Of a DNA stretch of 64,000 bases, positions 26,688 through 36,191 are shown piece after piece. A program made the translations under genes and the position numbers. The notes below the pieces were generated by a model. That model saw nothing but the letters and a program-made list of their open reading frames with translations, had not been told where the DNA came from and made no database searches. The stretch lies in contig NZ_JAUXVR010000027.1 of NCBI RefSeq assembly GCF_030680395.1, positions 62,001 through 126,000 of the forward strand. Direction: 5' to 3'. Each line of letters opens with the position of its first letter. The first letter of the stretch is position 1. The DNA is from Methylobacter sp. (GTDB taxonomy: Bacteria; Pseudomonadota; Gammaproteobacteria; Methylococcales; Methylomonadaceae).

Positions 26688-27365
26688 ATGTCTGCCGATT
26701 TCAAATTATCCTGCGTATTATTCGACCTTGACGGTACTCTGGTGGATACCGCGCCGGATTTGATTTCATGCCTGAACCGCGCGCTAAACATCCACGGCTT
26801 TGATACCGTTGCAGCTGAAATTATCAAACCGTTTATATCATATGGCGCGGCGGCAATGATCAAAGCCAGCCAACCTGAACTTGACGATCAATCAAAGACC
26901 GATATTCTGGAAACCATGCTGACTCATTATCAGAATAATATTGCCGAACACACGGTTTTTTTCGCGGGTATGGTCGATACGCTGGCTGCGATTGAAGCGC
27001 AAGGACTGAAGTGGGGCGTGGTTACCAATAAGCGGGAGCGTTTCACCAACCCGTTGATGGCGGCGTTAAAGCTGACCGACCGCGCCGCCTGCATCGTCAG
27101 CGGGGATACTACCGCCAACCCCAAACCCCATCCGGAACCGATGCTGCTAGCCTGCAAACAGGCGGAGGTCGATCCGCAGGAATGCGTCTATATCGGCGAT
27201 GCCCTGCATGACATTACTGCCGGGAAAAATGCGCAGATGAAAACACTGGCTGCGCTTTACGGTTACATTAAACCCGGAGATACTCCGGAAACCTGGGGCG
27301 CTGATGCATTAATCGAGTCGCCCGATCAAATATCAACCTGGATAGCCTCCCTACCATGCCGTTAA
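26688..27365 (+). CDS. gph: Phosphoglycolate phosphatase-type HAD hydrolase
   Basis: The 225-residue HAD protein has the nucleophile motif VLFDLDGTLVDTAPDL, the cap domain, motif II (WGVVTNKRERFT) and the C-terminal acid motif YIGDALHDITAG. It matches Gph, which removes 2-phosphoglycolate. In Pseudomonas the same order ubiG-gph-yciK occurs, where the phosphatase may also act on other sugar phosphates. It overlaps the next gene by 10 bp. Confidence 0.9.
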   Translation: MSADFKLSCVLFDLDGTLVDTAPDLISCLNRALNIHGFDTVAAEIIKPFISYGAAAMIKASQPELDDQSKTDILETMLTHYQNNIAEHTVFFAGMVDTLAAIEAQGLKWGVVTNKRERFTNPLMAALKLTDRAACIVSGDTTANPKPHPEPMLLACKQAEVDPQECVYIGDALHDITAGKNAQMKTLAALYGYIKPGDTPETWGADALIESPDQISTWIASLPCR

Positions 27366-28084
27366 CAAATCAAGTCATCTTAATTACCGGTGCCGGCGGA
27401 GGTCTTGGCAGCACTGCTGCTCTGGCGCTGGCCAAACACGGTGCGCACATCATTTTACTGGATAAAAACATCGCCAAACTGGAAGCGGTTTACGATGCGA
27501 TTCTGACAATCAAGGCGCCTGAGCCGATCATTTATCCGTTTGACTTGGCCGGTGCCAATGAAAACGAGTATGAGGAATTGGCCGACAAGATTGGTGAAAA
27601 TTACGGTTCGCTGCAAGGCATTTTGCATTCAGCGGTAGAGTTCAGCGCCTTTTCCCCAATCGCCACGCACAAAACCAAAGATTGGGGGCATACTTTAAAC
27701 GTCAACCTGAATGCGCCTTTTTTACTGTGCAGGGTTTTATTACCGGTACTGCAAAAGAGCGAACATGCGTCTATCGTATTCACGTCCGATTCTTCCGCCA
27801 GAAAAGCGCCCGCCTATGCAGGCGCGTACGGCGTTTCAAAAATAGCCTTGGAAGGCTTGGCAAACATACTGGCCGATGAACATGAAGCCTTCGGCAAAAT
27901 CCGGGTCAATACCCTGATACCGGGGCCGGTAGACTCCCCGTTAAGAAAACGGGCCTATCCGGCGGAAGATAAAAGCAGACTGCCATCAATGCAATCATTG
28001 GCTCCCATTTATCTGTATTTATTCGGCTCAGAAAGTATAGGCGTAACCGGCCAGGCTATCGATGCCCGAACCTTCTATCTATAA
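27356..28084 (+). CDS. Short-chain dehydrogenase/reductase, YciK-like
   Basis: This 242-residue SDR has the NAD(P)-binding motif ILITGAGGGLGSTAALALAK and the catalytic serine and YxxxK (VFTSDSSARKAPAYAGAYGV, then SKIALEGLANIL, i.e. Y-G-V-S-K). It also has VNTLIPGPVDSPLRKRAYP. It corresponds by order to yciK after ubiG-gph in Pseudomonas. Substrate unknown. Confidence 0.88.
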   Translation: MPLTNQVILITGAGGGLGSTAALALAKHGAHIILLDKNIAKLEAVYDAILTIKAPEPIIYPFDLAGANENEYEELADKIGENYGSLQGILHSAVEFSAFSPIATHKTKDWGHTLNVNLNAPFLLCRVLLPVLQKSEHASIVFTSDSSARKAPAYAGAYGVSKIALEGLANILADEHEAFGKIRVNTLIPGPVDSPLRKRAYPAEDKSRLPSMQSLAPIYLYLFGSESIGVTGQAIDARTFYL

Positions 28085-28094
28085 CTGAACTATT

Positions 28095-28643
28095 ATGGCT
28101 GAAAGAGAAGACGTTGTTTTAACCCGAGATGTCAATATTGTTACTATCCCTGACGGCAATACCGGAACTTTAAGTCAAGGCCAGATAGTCACCATTCATC
28201 AGGCGCTCGGCGACAACTATACCGTGGTCACCGAACACGGTCACATGGTGCGTATTGCCGGAGCGGATGCCGATGCTTTGGGCAAGGAACCGAATCAACT
28301 GCATACGCTGGTATCGGAAACCGATGCGGCGGCGGTTGAAAAAAACTGCTGGGAAGTGATGAAGACGGTTTACGATCCGGAAATCCCGGTCAATATCGTT
28401 GATCTTGGGCTGGTTTATCAGTGCAAAGTAACCCCGGTAGATGAAGGCCTGAATGATGTCCATGTCATCATGACCCTGACCGCCCCAGGCTGCGGAATGG
28501 GGCCTGTTATCCAGAGCGACGTGGAAAAATGCATCCGCGCATTGCCCGGAGTTGCCGGCGTTAATGTCGAAGTGGTGCTTGATCCGCCCTGGTCGAGAGA
28601 AATGATGTCGGAAGTGGCCCAGTTACAATTGGGCTTGTATTGA
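28095..28643 (+). CDS. sufT: Putative Fe-S cluster assembly protein SufT
   Basis: The 182-residue protein has a SufT-type N-terminal domain and a C-terminal DUF59/MIP18 domain (VYDPEIPVNIVDLGLVYQC, LTAPGCGMGPVIQSDVEKCI, VEVVLDPPWSREMMS). These proteins help mature Fe-S proteins. The conserved cysteine in TAPGCGMG is present. It is usually near suf genes, but none is visible here; it ends the ubiG cluster. Confidence 0.88.
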   Translation: MAEREDVVLTRDVNIVTIPDGNTGTLSQGQIVTIHQALGDNYTVVTEHGHMVRIAGADADALGKEPNQLHTLVSETDAAAVEKNCWEVMKTVYDPEIPVNIVDLGLVYQCKVTPVDEGLNDVHVIMTLTAPGCGMGPVIQSDVEKCIRALPGVAGVNVEVVLDPPWSREMMSEVAQLQLGLY

Positions 28644-28741
28644 AGTTGTCGTGTGTAGATTCTATGCTTGGTAGTCAGTAGGGTAGAGAGTATCCTTTCT
28701 AGTTGTGTTGTTTATTTGTATAATCAAAAGCGCATTAGAAT

Positions 28742-29410
28742 TTGGATGAAAACAAGATGATTATTTTTAAGGATATTAATCTGCAAGTCGGAGCACGCTT
28801 GCAAATGGCGATGCAAAATGGCTCCAAGCAATTAATTTATTATACAGAGCTCATCGGCTACGTAGATAAAGAGTACTTGATAATAAAGACACCTGTTGAG
28901 AATGGGCTTTCCATTCAAATTCAGCTAGGTGAGCAGGTTACCCTGCGGATATTGTCAGGAGTGGATGTGTTTACGTTGACTTGTAATGTAAAAACCATCT
29001 TCAGAGCCCCGCACCATTATATGCATCTAAGCTTTCCCACGGATATTAAATCCGTCACATTACGCGGTGCTATCAGAGCCAAAGTGAATCTGCCGGTGCA
29101 GATCAACGGCATAGCTCAAGCCGGTGTCATTGCCGATATCAGTGTCACAGGCGCCGCAATAATTACCGATAGTGCACTGGGTGAGCTTAATGAAGAAGCT
29201 TTAATTTCTTTCGACTTTCCTATAAAACCGACCAATCAGAGCGCGCATATAGATACCAGCGTGACGATTCGAAGTATTCAGCAGTTGCCCAGCAAAAAGA
29301 AAGATGCGCTACCAAAGTTCTCGCATGGGGTACTGTTTCATGAGCTTGGGCTTACCAATCAGGTGATGTTGTTAAACCTTGTCTATGAATCGATGAATAG
29401 ATTGATCTAG
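28742..29410 (+). CDS. PilZ-type c-di-GMP-responsive protein (YcgR-like)
   Basis: The ~220-residue product has an N-terminal YcgR-like beta domain (VGARLQMAMQNGS, DKEYLIIKTPVENGL) and a C-terminal PilZ-like domain beginning RGAIRAKVNLPVQI, with VIADISVTGAAIIT in place of the usual D-x-S-x-x-G motif. The RxxxR box is reduced to RGAIRAKV, so c-di-GMP binding is uncertain but plausible. The start is either TTG (28742) or the ATG five codons later (28757); neither has a strong ribosome site. It stands alone, with no flagellar or pilus genes adjacent. Confidence 0.78.
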   Translation: MDENKMIIFKDINLQVGARLQMAMQNGSKQLIYYTELIGYVDKEYLIIKTPVENGLSIQIQLGEQVTLRILSGVDVFTLTCNVKTIFRAPHHYMHLSFPTDIKSVTLRGAIRAKVNLPVQINGIAQAGVIADISVTGAAIITDSALGELNEEALISFDFPIKPTNQSAHIDTSVTIRSIQQLPSKKKDALPKFSHGVLFHELGLTNQVMLLNLVYESMNRLI

Positions 29411-29575
29411 CGGCGTGAGCAAGCTGCTGCGCTAAGTTTATTGGCGGGCTTATGTTGCCTTGAGGCAGGTCAATTCAATATCGATTCGATGCTACAATAC
29501 GGCGGACGCGTCAACATTCAAGATCGTGCAAGTTTAGTGCAAAAGATTTTGATGTCTTATAAATGAAATATTGAT

Positions 29576-30523
29576 ATGTCTGCCAATGAAAATGGCGATT
29601 GCATGAACGAAGAAACACAAACCGGAATAATTCCACGCGAATATGGCCAGCCCTGGCCTGATTACGAGCTGCTTGATGCAGGCGACGGCAAGAAGCTTGA
29701 ACGCTGGGGAACGGTCATTACTATTCGTCCGGAAATCCAAGCCAATTTCAAACCGGGATGGTCTTATGCCCAATGGCAAGACAGGGCGCATTGGGAATTT
29801 GAAGAACAATCCTCAACACAAGGCAGCTGGCTTAACATCAAGCCGCATGCGCCAGAACAATGGCTTATTTCCTACGGAAACTTCAATTTCGGCTTAAAGC
29901 TGACCAAATTCAAGCATGTGGGATTATTCCCCGAACAACAGGCAAACTGGCATTTTATTAAAGAACGGGTTAGTGCCGGGCAAAAGGTCTTGAATTTATT
30001 TGCCTACACCGGCGCTGCATCGCTGGTTGCCCGCGGCAGTGGAGCGGAAGTGACGCATGTGGATTCGGTCAGGCAAATGATCACCTGGGCCAACGAGAAT
30101 ATGGAACGCACGACTGCAGAGATGCAGGAGGTAGAGCAATGCATGGAGCAATTGCCGAGTCATCTTTCCGGTATTAAATGGGTGCTTGAGGATGCGTTAA
30201 AATTTGCTCAACGCGAATTGAAACGGGGCAAACAATACGACGGCATCATCATGGACCCACCCGCCTGGGGATTAGGCGCTAAAGGCGAAAAATGGAAATT
30301 GGAAAATCACCTGTCCGGCTTGATAGAAACAGCGTACGGGCTGATGAATCCGGGGGCGTTTTTAATTCTTAACACTTACTCACCCAAAGTAGAGCTGGCA
30401 GATTTGGCAGCATCTGCCGGGCAGTATTTTTCTGCAAATCAACTGGAAATAAAACAACTATGGATGCGGACAAAAACCGGCAAGGAGCTGTATTGCGGCA
30501 ATTTGTTGCGGGCGGTCAAGTAA
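29576..30523 (+). CDS. RlmI-related SAM-dependent methyltransferase
   Basis: This 315-residue protein has no PUA domain but carries the same catalytic core as RlmI: KVLNLFAYTGAASLVA, VTHVDSVRQMITWANENME, YDGIIMDPPAWGLGAKG and a late LILNTYSPK. The DPPAWG motif fits base or rRNA methylation. The conserved late cysteine of RlmI (seen in the 3.1-kb gene) is absent, so the target may differ. An ATG nine codons downstream (29603) is another possible start. It converges on the ietS-like gene, 39 bp away. Confidence 0.8.
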   Translation: MSANENGDCMNEETQTGIIPREYGQPWPDYELLDAGDGKKLERWGTVITIRPEIQANFKPGWSYAQWQDRAHWEFEEQSSTQGSWLNIKPHAPEQWLISYGNFNFGLKLTKFKHVGLFPEQQANWHFIKERVSAGQKVLNLFAYTGAASLVARGSGAEVTHVDSVRQMITWANENMERTTAEMQEVEQCMEQLPSHLSGIKWVLEDALKFAQRELKRGKQYDGIIMDPPAWGLGAKGEKWKLENHLSGLIETAYGLMNPGAFLILNTYSPKVELADLAASAGQYFSANQLEIKQLWMRTKTGKELYCGNLLRAVK

Positions 30524-30562
30524 GGCGATTTAGAATGCGCGCTGCTGGCCTAAACCTTATTT

Positions 30563-33052
30563 CTACGTGGCAATCGCGACCAAGCTTTCGATAGCGTTAT
30601 ATAAATCAATATCTGTCTTGGGTGTGCGAATAGAAACAGTAAGGGCATAGCGCGCTTTTTTGTCGTAACGTCCCTCTTTCTTGCGGGTTTTCCACCAACC
30701 TGTCACCGGATATACGGCGAGAACGCCCCGCTCGGCAAGTGCTGCCGCTGTCCCTGTCCACGTGTCGGAATGCAGTGAGCCAAGATGGCGCAAGGCTGTC
30801 CCCAACTGCCAATTATAGTCGGAGCCACCGCCGGAATAGCTTCCATCTTCCGCATCGCGTACCCGTTGGTTAATGCGGGCACGAAAATTATCATTTTTTT
30901 CCTCAGGACGTTTAACATCAAAACGTAAACCATGGGATTCATAACGATAGCGTCCGCCCGCGCCTCGTTCAACAATACCGGGACTAGGTTCGATAAAATA
31001 AGAAAGTGTCACACGCATCTCAACTGGGGTTTCTCCTAAATTCATTAAGGCTTCTTGAGGCCAAGGTAGGGAATGCAGATGCATTTCACGCAATTTTGGC
31101 TCTCCCTTATCGTCTTCTCGTACAAACGGCTGAAGTTCGTCTTGGACGATTAGGGTTAACGAGTTGGACGCGCTCCATAAGGCGCGCTCCAGGTTGGGTA
31201 CACCAAAGCCGCAATGACGAATCAAGTGTTGATAATCTCCGCTTCGCTCACGTACGTCCAAAAAATCGGCCTTCATTTGCTCGGTCCATTCTGCCGAATG
31301 CACAATCAAAGCTCGCACCGTTTCCGGCCAGAGATTAGGATACTGGGCCATGAGTTGCGCGGCCATGCGTGAACACAAAGCTGTGGCAGCACTGGTTGCA
31401 TTAGTTGTAGTCAGTAAACGTTCAGTAAGTTCGTGATGCGTTGTCAGCAAGTTGAGACTGTGTATAGTCACTGGCCCTAACGCACTTTTTGCCACATTTC
31501 CGCCTTCAAAAACCACATCCGGTTTTAAAGGCCAATGTTTTTGCCAAGTCCTTGATGTTGTGCTGAAAGGGCTTAATCCACCGAAAGGAGCAACAGCTGA
31601 ATAGCCTTGGGTGTCCGCTTCAGTGATGTTAGTTTTTTCGGTGTAAGCCCCAACTGTAAGAATATTCCAAGCTTGCCCTGGATCGTGAATGCTGTCAGTA
31701 CTGTTGCTGAATGGATAGCCGCCCCAAGCATTAATATCGTCAATATTGCCGCCGGATACAATAATCAAACGAGGTATAAGTCCTTCACCATCCACATCGC
31801 AAGCTAGACGATCTAGCGTCGCAGACCAAGCGGAAGGTTTGCCTTGATCTCTATTGTCCTTGGCAGTGATTGCCATACTGAAAACTCGTTGACGATACGG
31901 TGCCGAGACTTCTGGTCGAGCGACCGCTTCCAATGTCAAATTGCCGTGATGGCGGCCGATATTTCCACCGTTGTGAGGTAAAATTTTCACGGATTCAAGA
32001 CGGTGGGTCAGTACGACTGGATTAGAGCTTGCCAAGCTATGAGTCAGGTCACCCCAGACCGCTAAACCGGCCATTTCCGTACCATGACCGGCTTGATCAG
32101 CGACACCCCAGGCAGGTTCATTGGTATGCAGGTCGTCGACGTTCAAACTTTGTGCAAGTAATGGATGCCCAATATTAACGCCGGTATCGAGTATGCAGAT
32201 ATGGGGTACATTTTCCAAAGGCCATTGCGTCCGTTCGAGCAATTCATCGACCCACTCCCGTTGCTCTGTTGGGTTCAGTGTGTCGAAAAATTCAGCGGTT
32301 TCTTTTGCGCGTTTGAGTTCAGCGACACTGTTGAGTAGCATCATGGACTGTTGAATCTGCTCTTGTGTGCCATACATGAGCAATACACTGCGTTCGGGAA
32401 AATGCAGCTCGTCGGCAGAAAGTCCAAAACCGATTTGCTCGGCAACAGAGCGAAAGCGATGGATAGTTGACATCCTGTCTTTAAGAATAGGAAGCCATAC
32501 TTCCCACCAAATTGGTTCCTGTTCCGTAGCAGGTAAGGCCGATGGATCGTCTGTCCATAACTCGTTGAAAGCGGCGTTGCGGATTTCACTGATGGTATTT
32601 ATTAGTGGTTTATTGTCTAGTGCCTGCCCCTTGTTGCCTTTACGTTCCGCAATGTAATCCTGAATTTTTCGTTCGAACACATCCAGCTTACCATCTGGCA
32701 CAAATACAGTGGCATAGGTGTGGTGGTCATCGCGCCGGACATTTAACAGTTCGATTCCAGCGCGGGCATTAGAGAGGCTTTGTATAGCCAACTCCACATC
32801 AGGCAGACTTGAGAATTGGATTTGCAAGCCAAGGCCGGATGTTATTCCTGCTTGCTGTTGTTGATGTTTGGCTTCATTAGCGATAGATTTAAGGCTGGAT
32901 AGCTGACCAAGCAATGTTTGTCCATGAGTGGCACGATCCAATTCGGGGAGTTTTTTGTCTCCGCCCCCTTTCGTTATCGGAGTGTAAGGCTCGGTTTGTG
33001 ATGTATTGGAAAGAACAAAATGATATCGGCGGGAGGTTCGACTTTCATCCAT
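30563..33052 (-). CDS. ietS: Subtilisin-like (S8) protease, IetS-type anti-phage effector
   Basis: The 829-residue protein has an S8 catalytic triad embedded in an otherwise unfamiliar protein. Aspartate lies in HICILDTGVNIGHPL (near residue 289), histidine in AGHGTEMAGLAVW (near 323), and serine in NATSAATALCSRMAAQ (near 554). There is no signal peptide, so it acts in the cytoplasm. The N-terminal ~280 residues form a large extra domain. A subtilase directly after an AAA ATPase is the arrangement of the two-gene defence system IetAS (established knowledge). It starts 15 bp after the ATPase stop. Target proteins are unknown. Confidence 0.85.
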   Translation of the reverse strand: MDESRTSRRYHFVLSNTSQTEPYTPITKGGGDKKLPELDRATHGQTLLGQLSSLKSIANEAKHQQQQAGITSGLGLQIQFSSLPDVELAIQSLSNARAGIELLNVRRDDHHTYATVFVPDGKLDVFERKIQDYIAERKGNKGQALDNKPLINTISEIRNAAFNELWTDDPSALPATEQEPIWWEVWLPILKDRMSTIHRFRSVAEQIGFGLSADELHFPERSVLLMYGTQEQIQQSMMLLNSVAELKRAKETAEFFDTLNPTEQREWVDELLERTQWPLENVPHICILDTGVNIGHPLLAQSLNVDDLHTNEPAWGVADQAGHGTEMAGLAVWGDLTHSLASSNPVVLTHRLESVKILPHNGGNIGRHHGNLTLEAVARPEVSAPYRQRVFSMAITAKDNRDQGKPSAWSATLDRLACDVDGEGLIPRLIIVSGGNIDDINAWGGYPFSNSTDSIHDPGQAWNILTVGAYTEKTNITEADTQGYSAVAPFGGLSPFSTTSRTWQKHWPLKPDVVFEGGNVAKSALGPVTIHSLNLLTTHHELTERLLTTTNATSAATALCSRMAAQLMAQYPNLWPETVRALIVHSAEWTEQMKADFLDVRERSGDYQHLIRHCGFGVPNLERALWSASNSLTLIVQDELQPFVREDDKGEPKLREMHLHSLPWPQEALMNLGETPVEMRVTLSYFIEPSPGIVERGAGGRYRYESHGLRFDVKRPEEKNDNFRARINQRVRDAEDGSYSGGGSDYNWQLGTALRHLGSLHSDTWTGTAAALAERGVLAVYPVTGWWKTRKKEGRYDKKARYALTVSIRTPKTDIDLYNAIESLVAIAT

Positions 33053-33067
33053 AAGGTCACTAGAGAA

Positions 33068-34072
33068 TTAAGTTTCAGGTGTAAAAATTTTGCGTTGCTT
33101 CATGATTTGCCTCTCTCTCAACATCTTTTTCAAGTCAGCAGAAGTCAGAGTGTTCCTGTCATGGATAACCGCATCCTTAATCGCATCTTGAACTGCGCGA
33201 GTCAACTCAGCATGGCTCAAGCCTTCGGCGATTTCGGCTAGGCTGGCCCATACTGGTTTAACGATTTTGAAACCGGACAGTTTGAATTTCAAAACCTCAA
33301 TGATCTGCGTACGGTTTGGCAAACCGTATTCGATGACATCGTCAAAACGCCGGAACAACGCATAATCAAGTGCTTGCGGATGGTTCGTGGCGGCAATAAT
33401 GACACTGTTTGACTCGTCTCGTTCAAGCATTTGCAGAAAACTATTGAGAACTCGACGAATTTCTCCTACATCGTTAACAAAGCCGCGTTGCGCACCGATA
33501 GCATCAAACTCATCAAAGAAATAAACACCGCGCACTGAGGCGATGCTATCGAAAACCTGCCGCAGTTTGGCGGCAGTTTCGCCCATAAACTTAGTGATCA
33601 ACGCATCCAACCGAACCACAAACAATGGAATACCTAATTCTCCAGCCAACACCGAGGCAGTGAGTGTCTTGCCAGTACCAGGGGGGCCGACCAAGAGAAT
33701 TTTGCGGCGCGGAGACAGACCATGAGCTTGAATTTTGGCAAAATGCCGTTGTTCCTTGATAATCCGCTGCAAATGTTCCTCAGTAGTTATGTCCAACACA
33801 ATTTCAGCCAGGCGTGCTTTCGGATAAGAAGCGTCAAGCAGTGTGGTCATTTCTCCACGCGGCTGGATGATTGGGGTTGGCCGTTTTTCGATGGAAACAG
33901 TAGAGCGGTGTACCTTGCCGGCGTCGATCATTGAGCGCAAATCTTCCGCCAGCTTGCCGTGACCCAGTTTAGCCTCATGCGCAGCCACTTGCATTGCGAC
34001 AGCGTAAAAATGACCATCGTCACCGTCGATATGCGATTTGAGTAAGGCTTTGAGTTGGTCCGCGCTAGCCAT
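33068..34072 (-). CDS. ietA: AAA ATPase, IetA-type partner of the subtilase
   Basis: This 334-residue AAA ATPase has Walker A LLVGPPGTGKTLTASVLA (about 127-144), Walker B VYFFDEFDAIGAQRG, sensor NSVIIAATNHPQALD and the arginine-finger region YALFRRFDDVIEYGLP. It resembles FtsH-like/spastin-type unfoldase modules without a protease of its own. Together with the next gene it likely forms an IetAS unit, in which the ATPase controls or feeds the protease. The ~290 bp upstream hold its promoter; none is obvious. Confidence 0.86.
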   Translation of the reverse strand: MASADQLKALLKSHIDGDDGHFYAVAMQVAAHEAKLGHGKLAEDLRSMIDAGKVHRSTVSIEKRPTPIIQPRGEMTTLLDASYPKARLAEIVLDITTEEHLQRIIKEQRHFAKIQAHGLSPRRKILLVGPPGTGKTLTASVLAGELGIPLFVVRLDALITKFMGETAAKLRQVFDSIASVRGVYFFDEFDAIGAQRGFVNDVGEIRRVLNSFLQMLERDESNSVIIAATNHPQALDYALFRRFDDVIEYGLPNRTQIIEVLKFKLSGFKIVKPVWASLAEIAEGLSHAELTRAVQDAIKDAVIHDRNTLTSADLKKMLRERQIMKQRKIFTPET

Positions 34073-34363
34073 GGTTGTGGGGTGACTCTGTGTTTTAGAA
34101 AGAAAAGAAAAGTATATCAGTATGTCCTATGATAATGATAAAAGATTACTGGATTCGTCAATGACTTATAAATTCAACGAAGTCCAGTAGGGCACGCATC
34201 TGGCAGTTTGGAGGGTTATGGTTGGGAAATGGCACTCGATGCGTACCAACACAACTAAACGGTCGAACGATCAGCCGTATTGATCGGGCATGTAGCTTAT
34301 GACCAATATGGCGACGGATTTTTGTTTTGCCCGATACATCTCAAACATCCCTATTAAGCCCCC
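34073..34363. other. Intergenic stretch upstream of ietA
   Basis: No gene, repeat or clear promoter is seen in these 291 bases. The left part is AT-rich (about 34100-34170) and is the likely place for the ietA promoter. The right part carries no recognisable coding. Confidence 0.4.
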
Positions 34364-34801
34364 TTAACGATTCTCAACTTCCCAGCCCTTGCAGGCCAGG
34401 GCAATGTGGTGCGGGACGGGGCGGGCACCGGTTCCGTAGGCGCTCATGGTGCGTGTGGTCATGCCCAATGCTTGGGCTGCACCGGCTAACGACAGCCCGT
34501 TATGCAGCCGCCAGGCGATGAATGTGCGGGTGTCTTCATCGGTGGCCGCTTGAAGCAGCGCTTCCAACCACAAGGTATCGGCTCCTATTTGAATGTCAAA
34601 ATCCGGCCATTCGATCGTCCAACCTATGCTGTTTGCGAGCTGAACCTTGGCAAAGGCGGCCGGGTCGCGCAAAGGCGTGAGGCTCGGTTTGGCGAAAATA
34701 GCTTCACCCTTATCCACGGTCATTATGCAGCCGTTAATAAAGGTCATTTTTAGCTGATAGTTCGGTAAAGGTTCAACCGCTGCCAGGCGGGGTCGTTTCA
34801 T
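34364..34801 (-). CDS. DUF2442 protein with a C-terminal helix-turn-helix
   Basis: The 145-residue product begins MKRPRLAAVEPLPNYQLKM and has the DUF2442 pattern (FINGCIMTVDKG, FAKVQLANSIGWTIEW). A C-terminal segment follows, with FIAWRLHNGLSLAGAAQALG and then TTRTMSAYGTGARPVPHH, which reads as an HTH of the transcription-regulator type. DUF2442 genes are commonly paired with DUF4160 genes. Here they overlap by 29 bp with the DUF4160 gene first, which suggests a toxin-antitoxin-like unit with a DNA-binding autoregulator. This is inference from architecture. Confidence 0.8.
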   Translation of the reverse strand: MKRPRLAAVEPLPNYQLKMTFINGCIMTVDKGEAIFAKPSLTPLRDPAAFAKVQLANSIGWTIEWPDFDIQIGADTLWLEALLQAATDEDTRTFIAWRLHNGLSLAGAAQALGMTTRTMSAYGTGARPVPHHIALACKGWEVENR

Positions 34802-35024
34802 TGATGCCACTATTCCATTCCTCAATCAATTCATCACGGTTTTCCGTAACCCACTCCATTACCTCTTTGCGCAATCCGCGCGGGAAGGTACCGGTGCAGT
34901 TCAGGGTCTCCAGGTTAATAAATACATCAAAATTGCCTCCAACCAAGTGCGCATGCATCGGCGGAGAATCGTCTTCTCTTATCTCAAGTCGGTATTTGTT
35001 GCGAAAGCGATGTTTCGTAGCCAT
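34773..35024 (-). CDS. DUF4160 protein
   Basis: This 83-residue protein matches the DUF4160 pattern: RLEIREDDSPPMHAHLVGG (the conserved D-x-x-P-P-H-x-H-like core), then DVFINLETLNCTGTFPRGLR and VMEWVTENRDELIEEW. It is the first gene of the DUF4160-DUF2442 pair; the 29-bp overlap points to linked expression. Such pairs are proposed toxin-antitoxin modules, but activity is not established from sequence. Confidence 0.85.
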   Translation of the reverse strand: MATKHRFRNKYRLEIREDDSPPMHAHLVGGNFDVFINLETLNCTGTFPRGLRKEVMEWVTENRDELIEEWNSGINETTPPGSG

Positions 35025-35126
35025 ATTGCAATGGTATGGAATAATTTGAATAAGTCAACCGCCTTGTTGCGAGAACAGGATGATTAAAAGCCCGGCCTAT
35101 CCTTTGAATGTATAGGAGCTCATATA

Positions 35127-35163
35127 ACGCGTCATCCCGGCAGGAGATGCCGGGATGACGCGT
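35127..35163. repeat. Perfect 16-bp hairpin (ACGCGTCATCCCGGCA type)
   Basis: ACGCGTCATCCCGGCA (35127-35142), loop GGAGA, then its exact complement (35148-35163). No T-run follows on either strand. It lies between lipA and the DUF4160 gene. The TCATCCCGGCA/TGCCGGGATGA core is a common dispersed palindrome in proteobacteria, so it is more a repeat element than a classical terminator, though it may protect the lipA transcript. Confidence 0.75.
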
Positions 35164-35228
35164 AGCTTAGAATTGCTGGTCAGTAGAAAGTGCCGAATTT
35201 ATAAGCGTGATGAGAATAGCGATGTATG

Positions 35229-36191
35229 TCAGTCGAGCATTACGCCCTTAGCCTGAAGGTCAGCATGGTATGACGATCTGACCATCGGTGCGCTGGCGAC
35301 TTGCTTAAACCCTAGGGCCTTGGCAACTGCGCCGTATTCGTCGAATTGTTTGGGTGTGATGTAGCTTTCAACCGGCAAATGAGCTTTGCTGGGTTGCAGG
35401 TATTGGCCTATGGTCAGCATTGAGCAGCCGTGGGCCAATAAATCTTTCATGACCTGATGAACTTCGTGCGGCTGTTCGCCTACACCAAGCATTAAACCGG
35501 ATTTGGTGGGGACTTGCGGCTGGGCTTGGTGGTATTGCTGAAGTAAATTCAGCGAGCCTTGGTAGTCGGAACCGGGGCGGACTTGTTTGTACAGTCTGGG
35601 GACGGTTTCCAAGTTGTGATTGAATACGTCGCAGGGTTCTTCGGCTAATATGGCTACGGCTTTTTCGATGCGTCCGCGAAAGTCGGGCACCAGGATTTCT
35701 ATTTTGGTAGTGGGGGTTTGCAGGCGGATTTTTCTGATGCATTCGGCAAAATGTCCCGCTCCGCCGTCTCTTAAATCATCACGGTCCACTGAGGTAATGA
35801 CGACGTACTTCAAGGCCATTACCTGTATCGCATCGGCCAGATGCTGGGGTTCGTCTTTGTCCAGCGCCAGCGGTTTGCCATGCGCGACATCGCAAAAAGG
35901 GCAGCGACGTGTACACAAATCGCCCATGATCATGAACGTGGCAGTGCCGTGCTGGAAACACTCGCTCAGATTGGGGCAGGCGGCTTCTTCGCAAACGGTA
36001 TGCAGGTTGTTTTCGCGTAACAACTGCTTGATGCGGACGACTTCGTCGCTGGCCGATATTTTTATGCGTATCCACTCGGGTTTGCGTAAAGTCGTTTCCG
36101 CCGGCTCCACCTTGATCGGGATTTTTGCCAGCTTTTCGGTGTTGCGCTGGTGGGAGTCGGGAGTGGAGCGGGAGGGTGCTTGATAAGTCAT
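35229..36191 (-). CDS. lipA: Lipoyl synthase
   Basis: LipA inserts two sulfurs into protein-bound octanoyl groups by radical SAM chemistry. The 320-residue product has the auxiliary cluster cysteines [12 protein letters not shown], the radical SAM motif [13 protein letters not shown] and the late RSSY motif (VRSSYHADL). Length matches E. coli (321). The start overlaps the lipB stop (ATGA). Confidence 0.97.
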   Translation of the reverse strand: MTYQAPSRSTPDSHQRNTEKLAKIPIKVEPAETTLRKPEWIRIKISASDEVVRIKQLLRENNLHTVCEEAACPNLSECFQHGTATFMIMGDLCTRRCPFCDVAHGKPLALDKDEPQHLADAIQVMALKYVVITSVDRDDLRDGGAGHFAECIRKIRLQTPTTKIEILVPDFRGRIEKAVAILAEEPCDVFNHNLETVPRLYKQVRPGSDYQGSLNLLQQYHQAQPQVPTKSGLMLGVGEQPHEVHQVMKDLLAHGCSMLTIGQYLQPSKAHLPVESYITPKQFDEYGAVAKALGFKQVASAPMVRSSYHADLQAKGVMLD

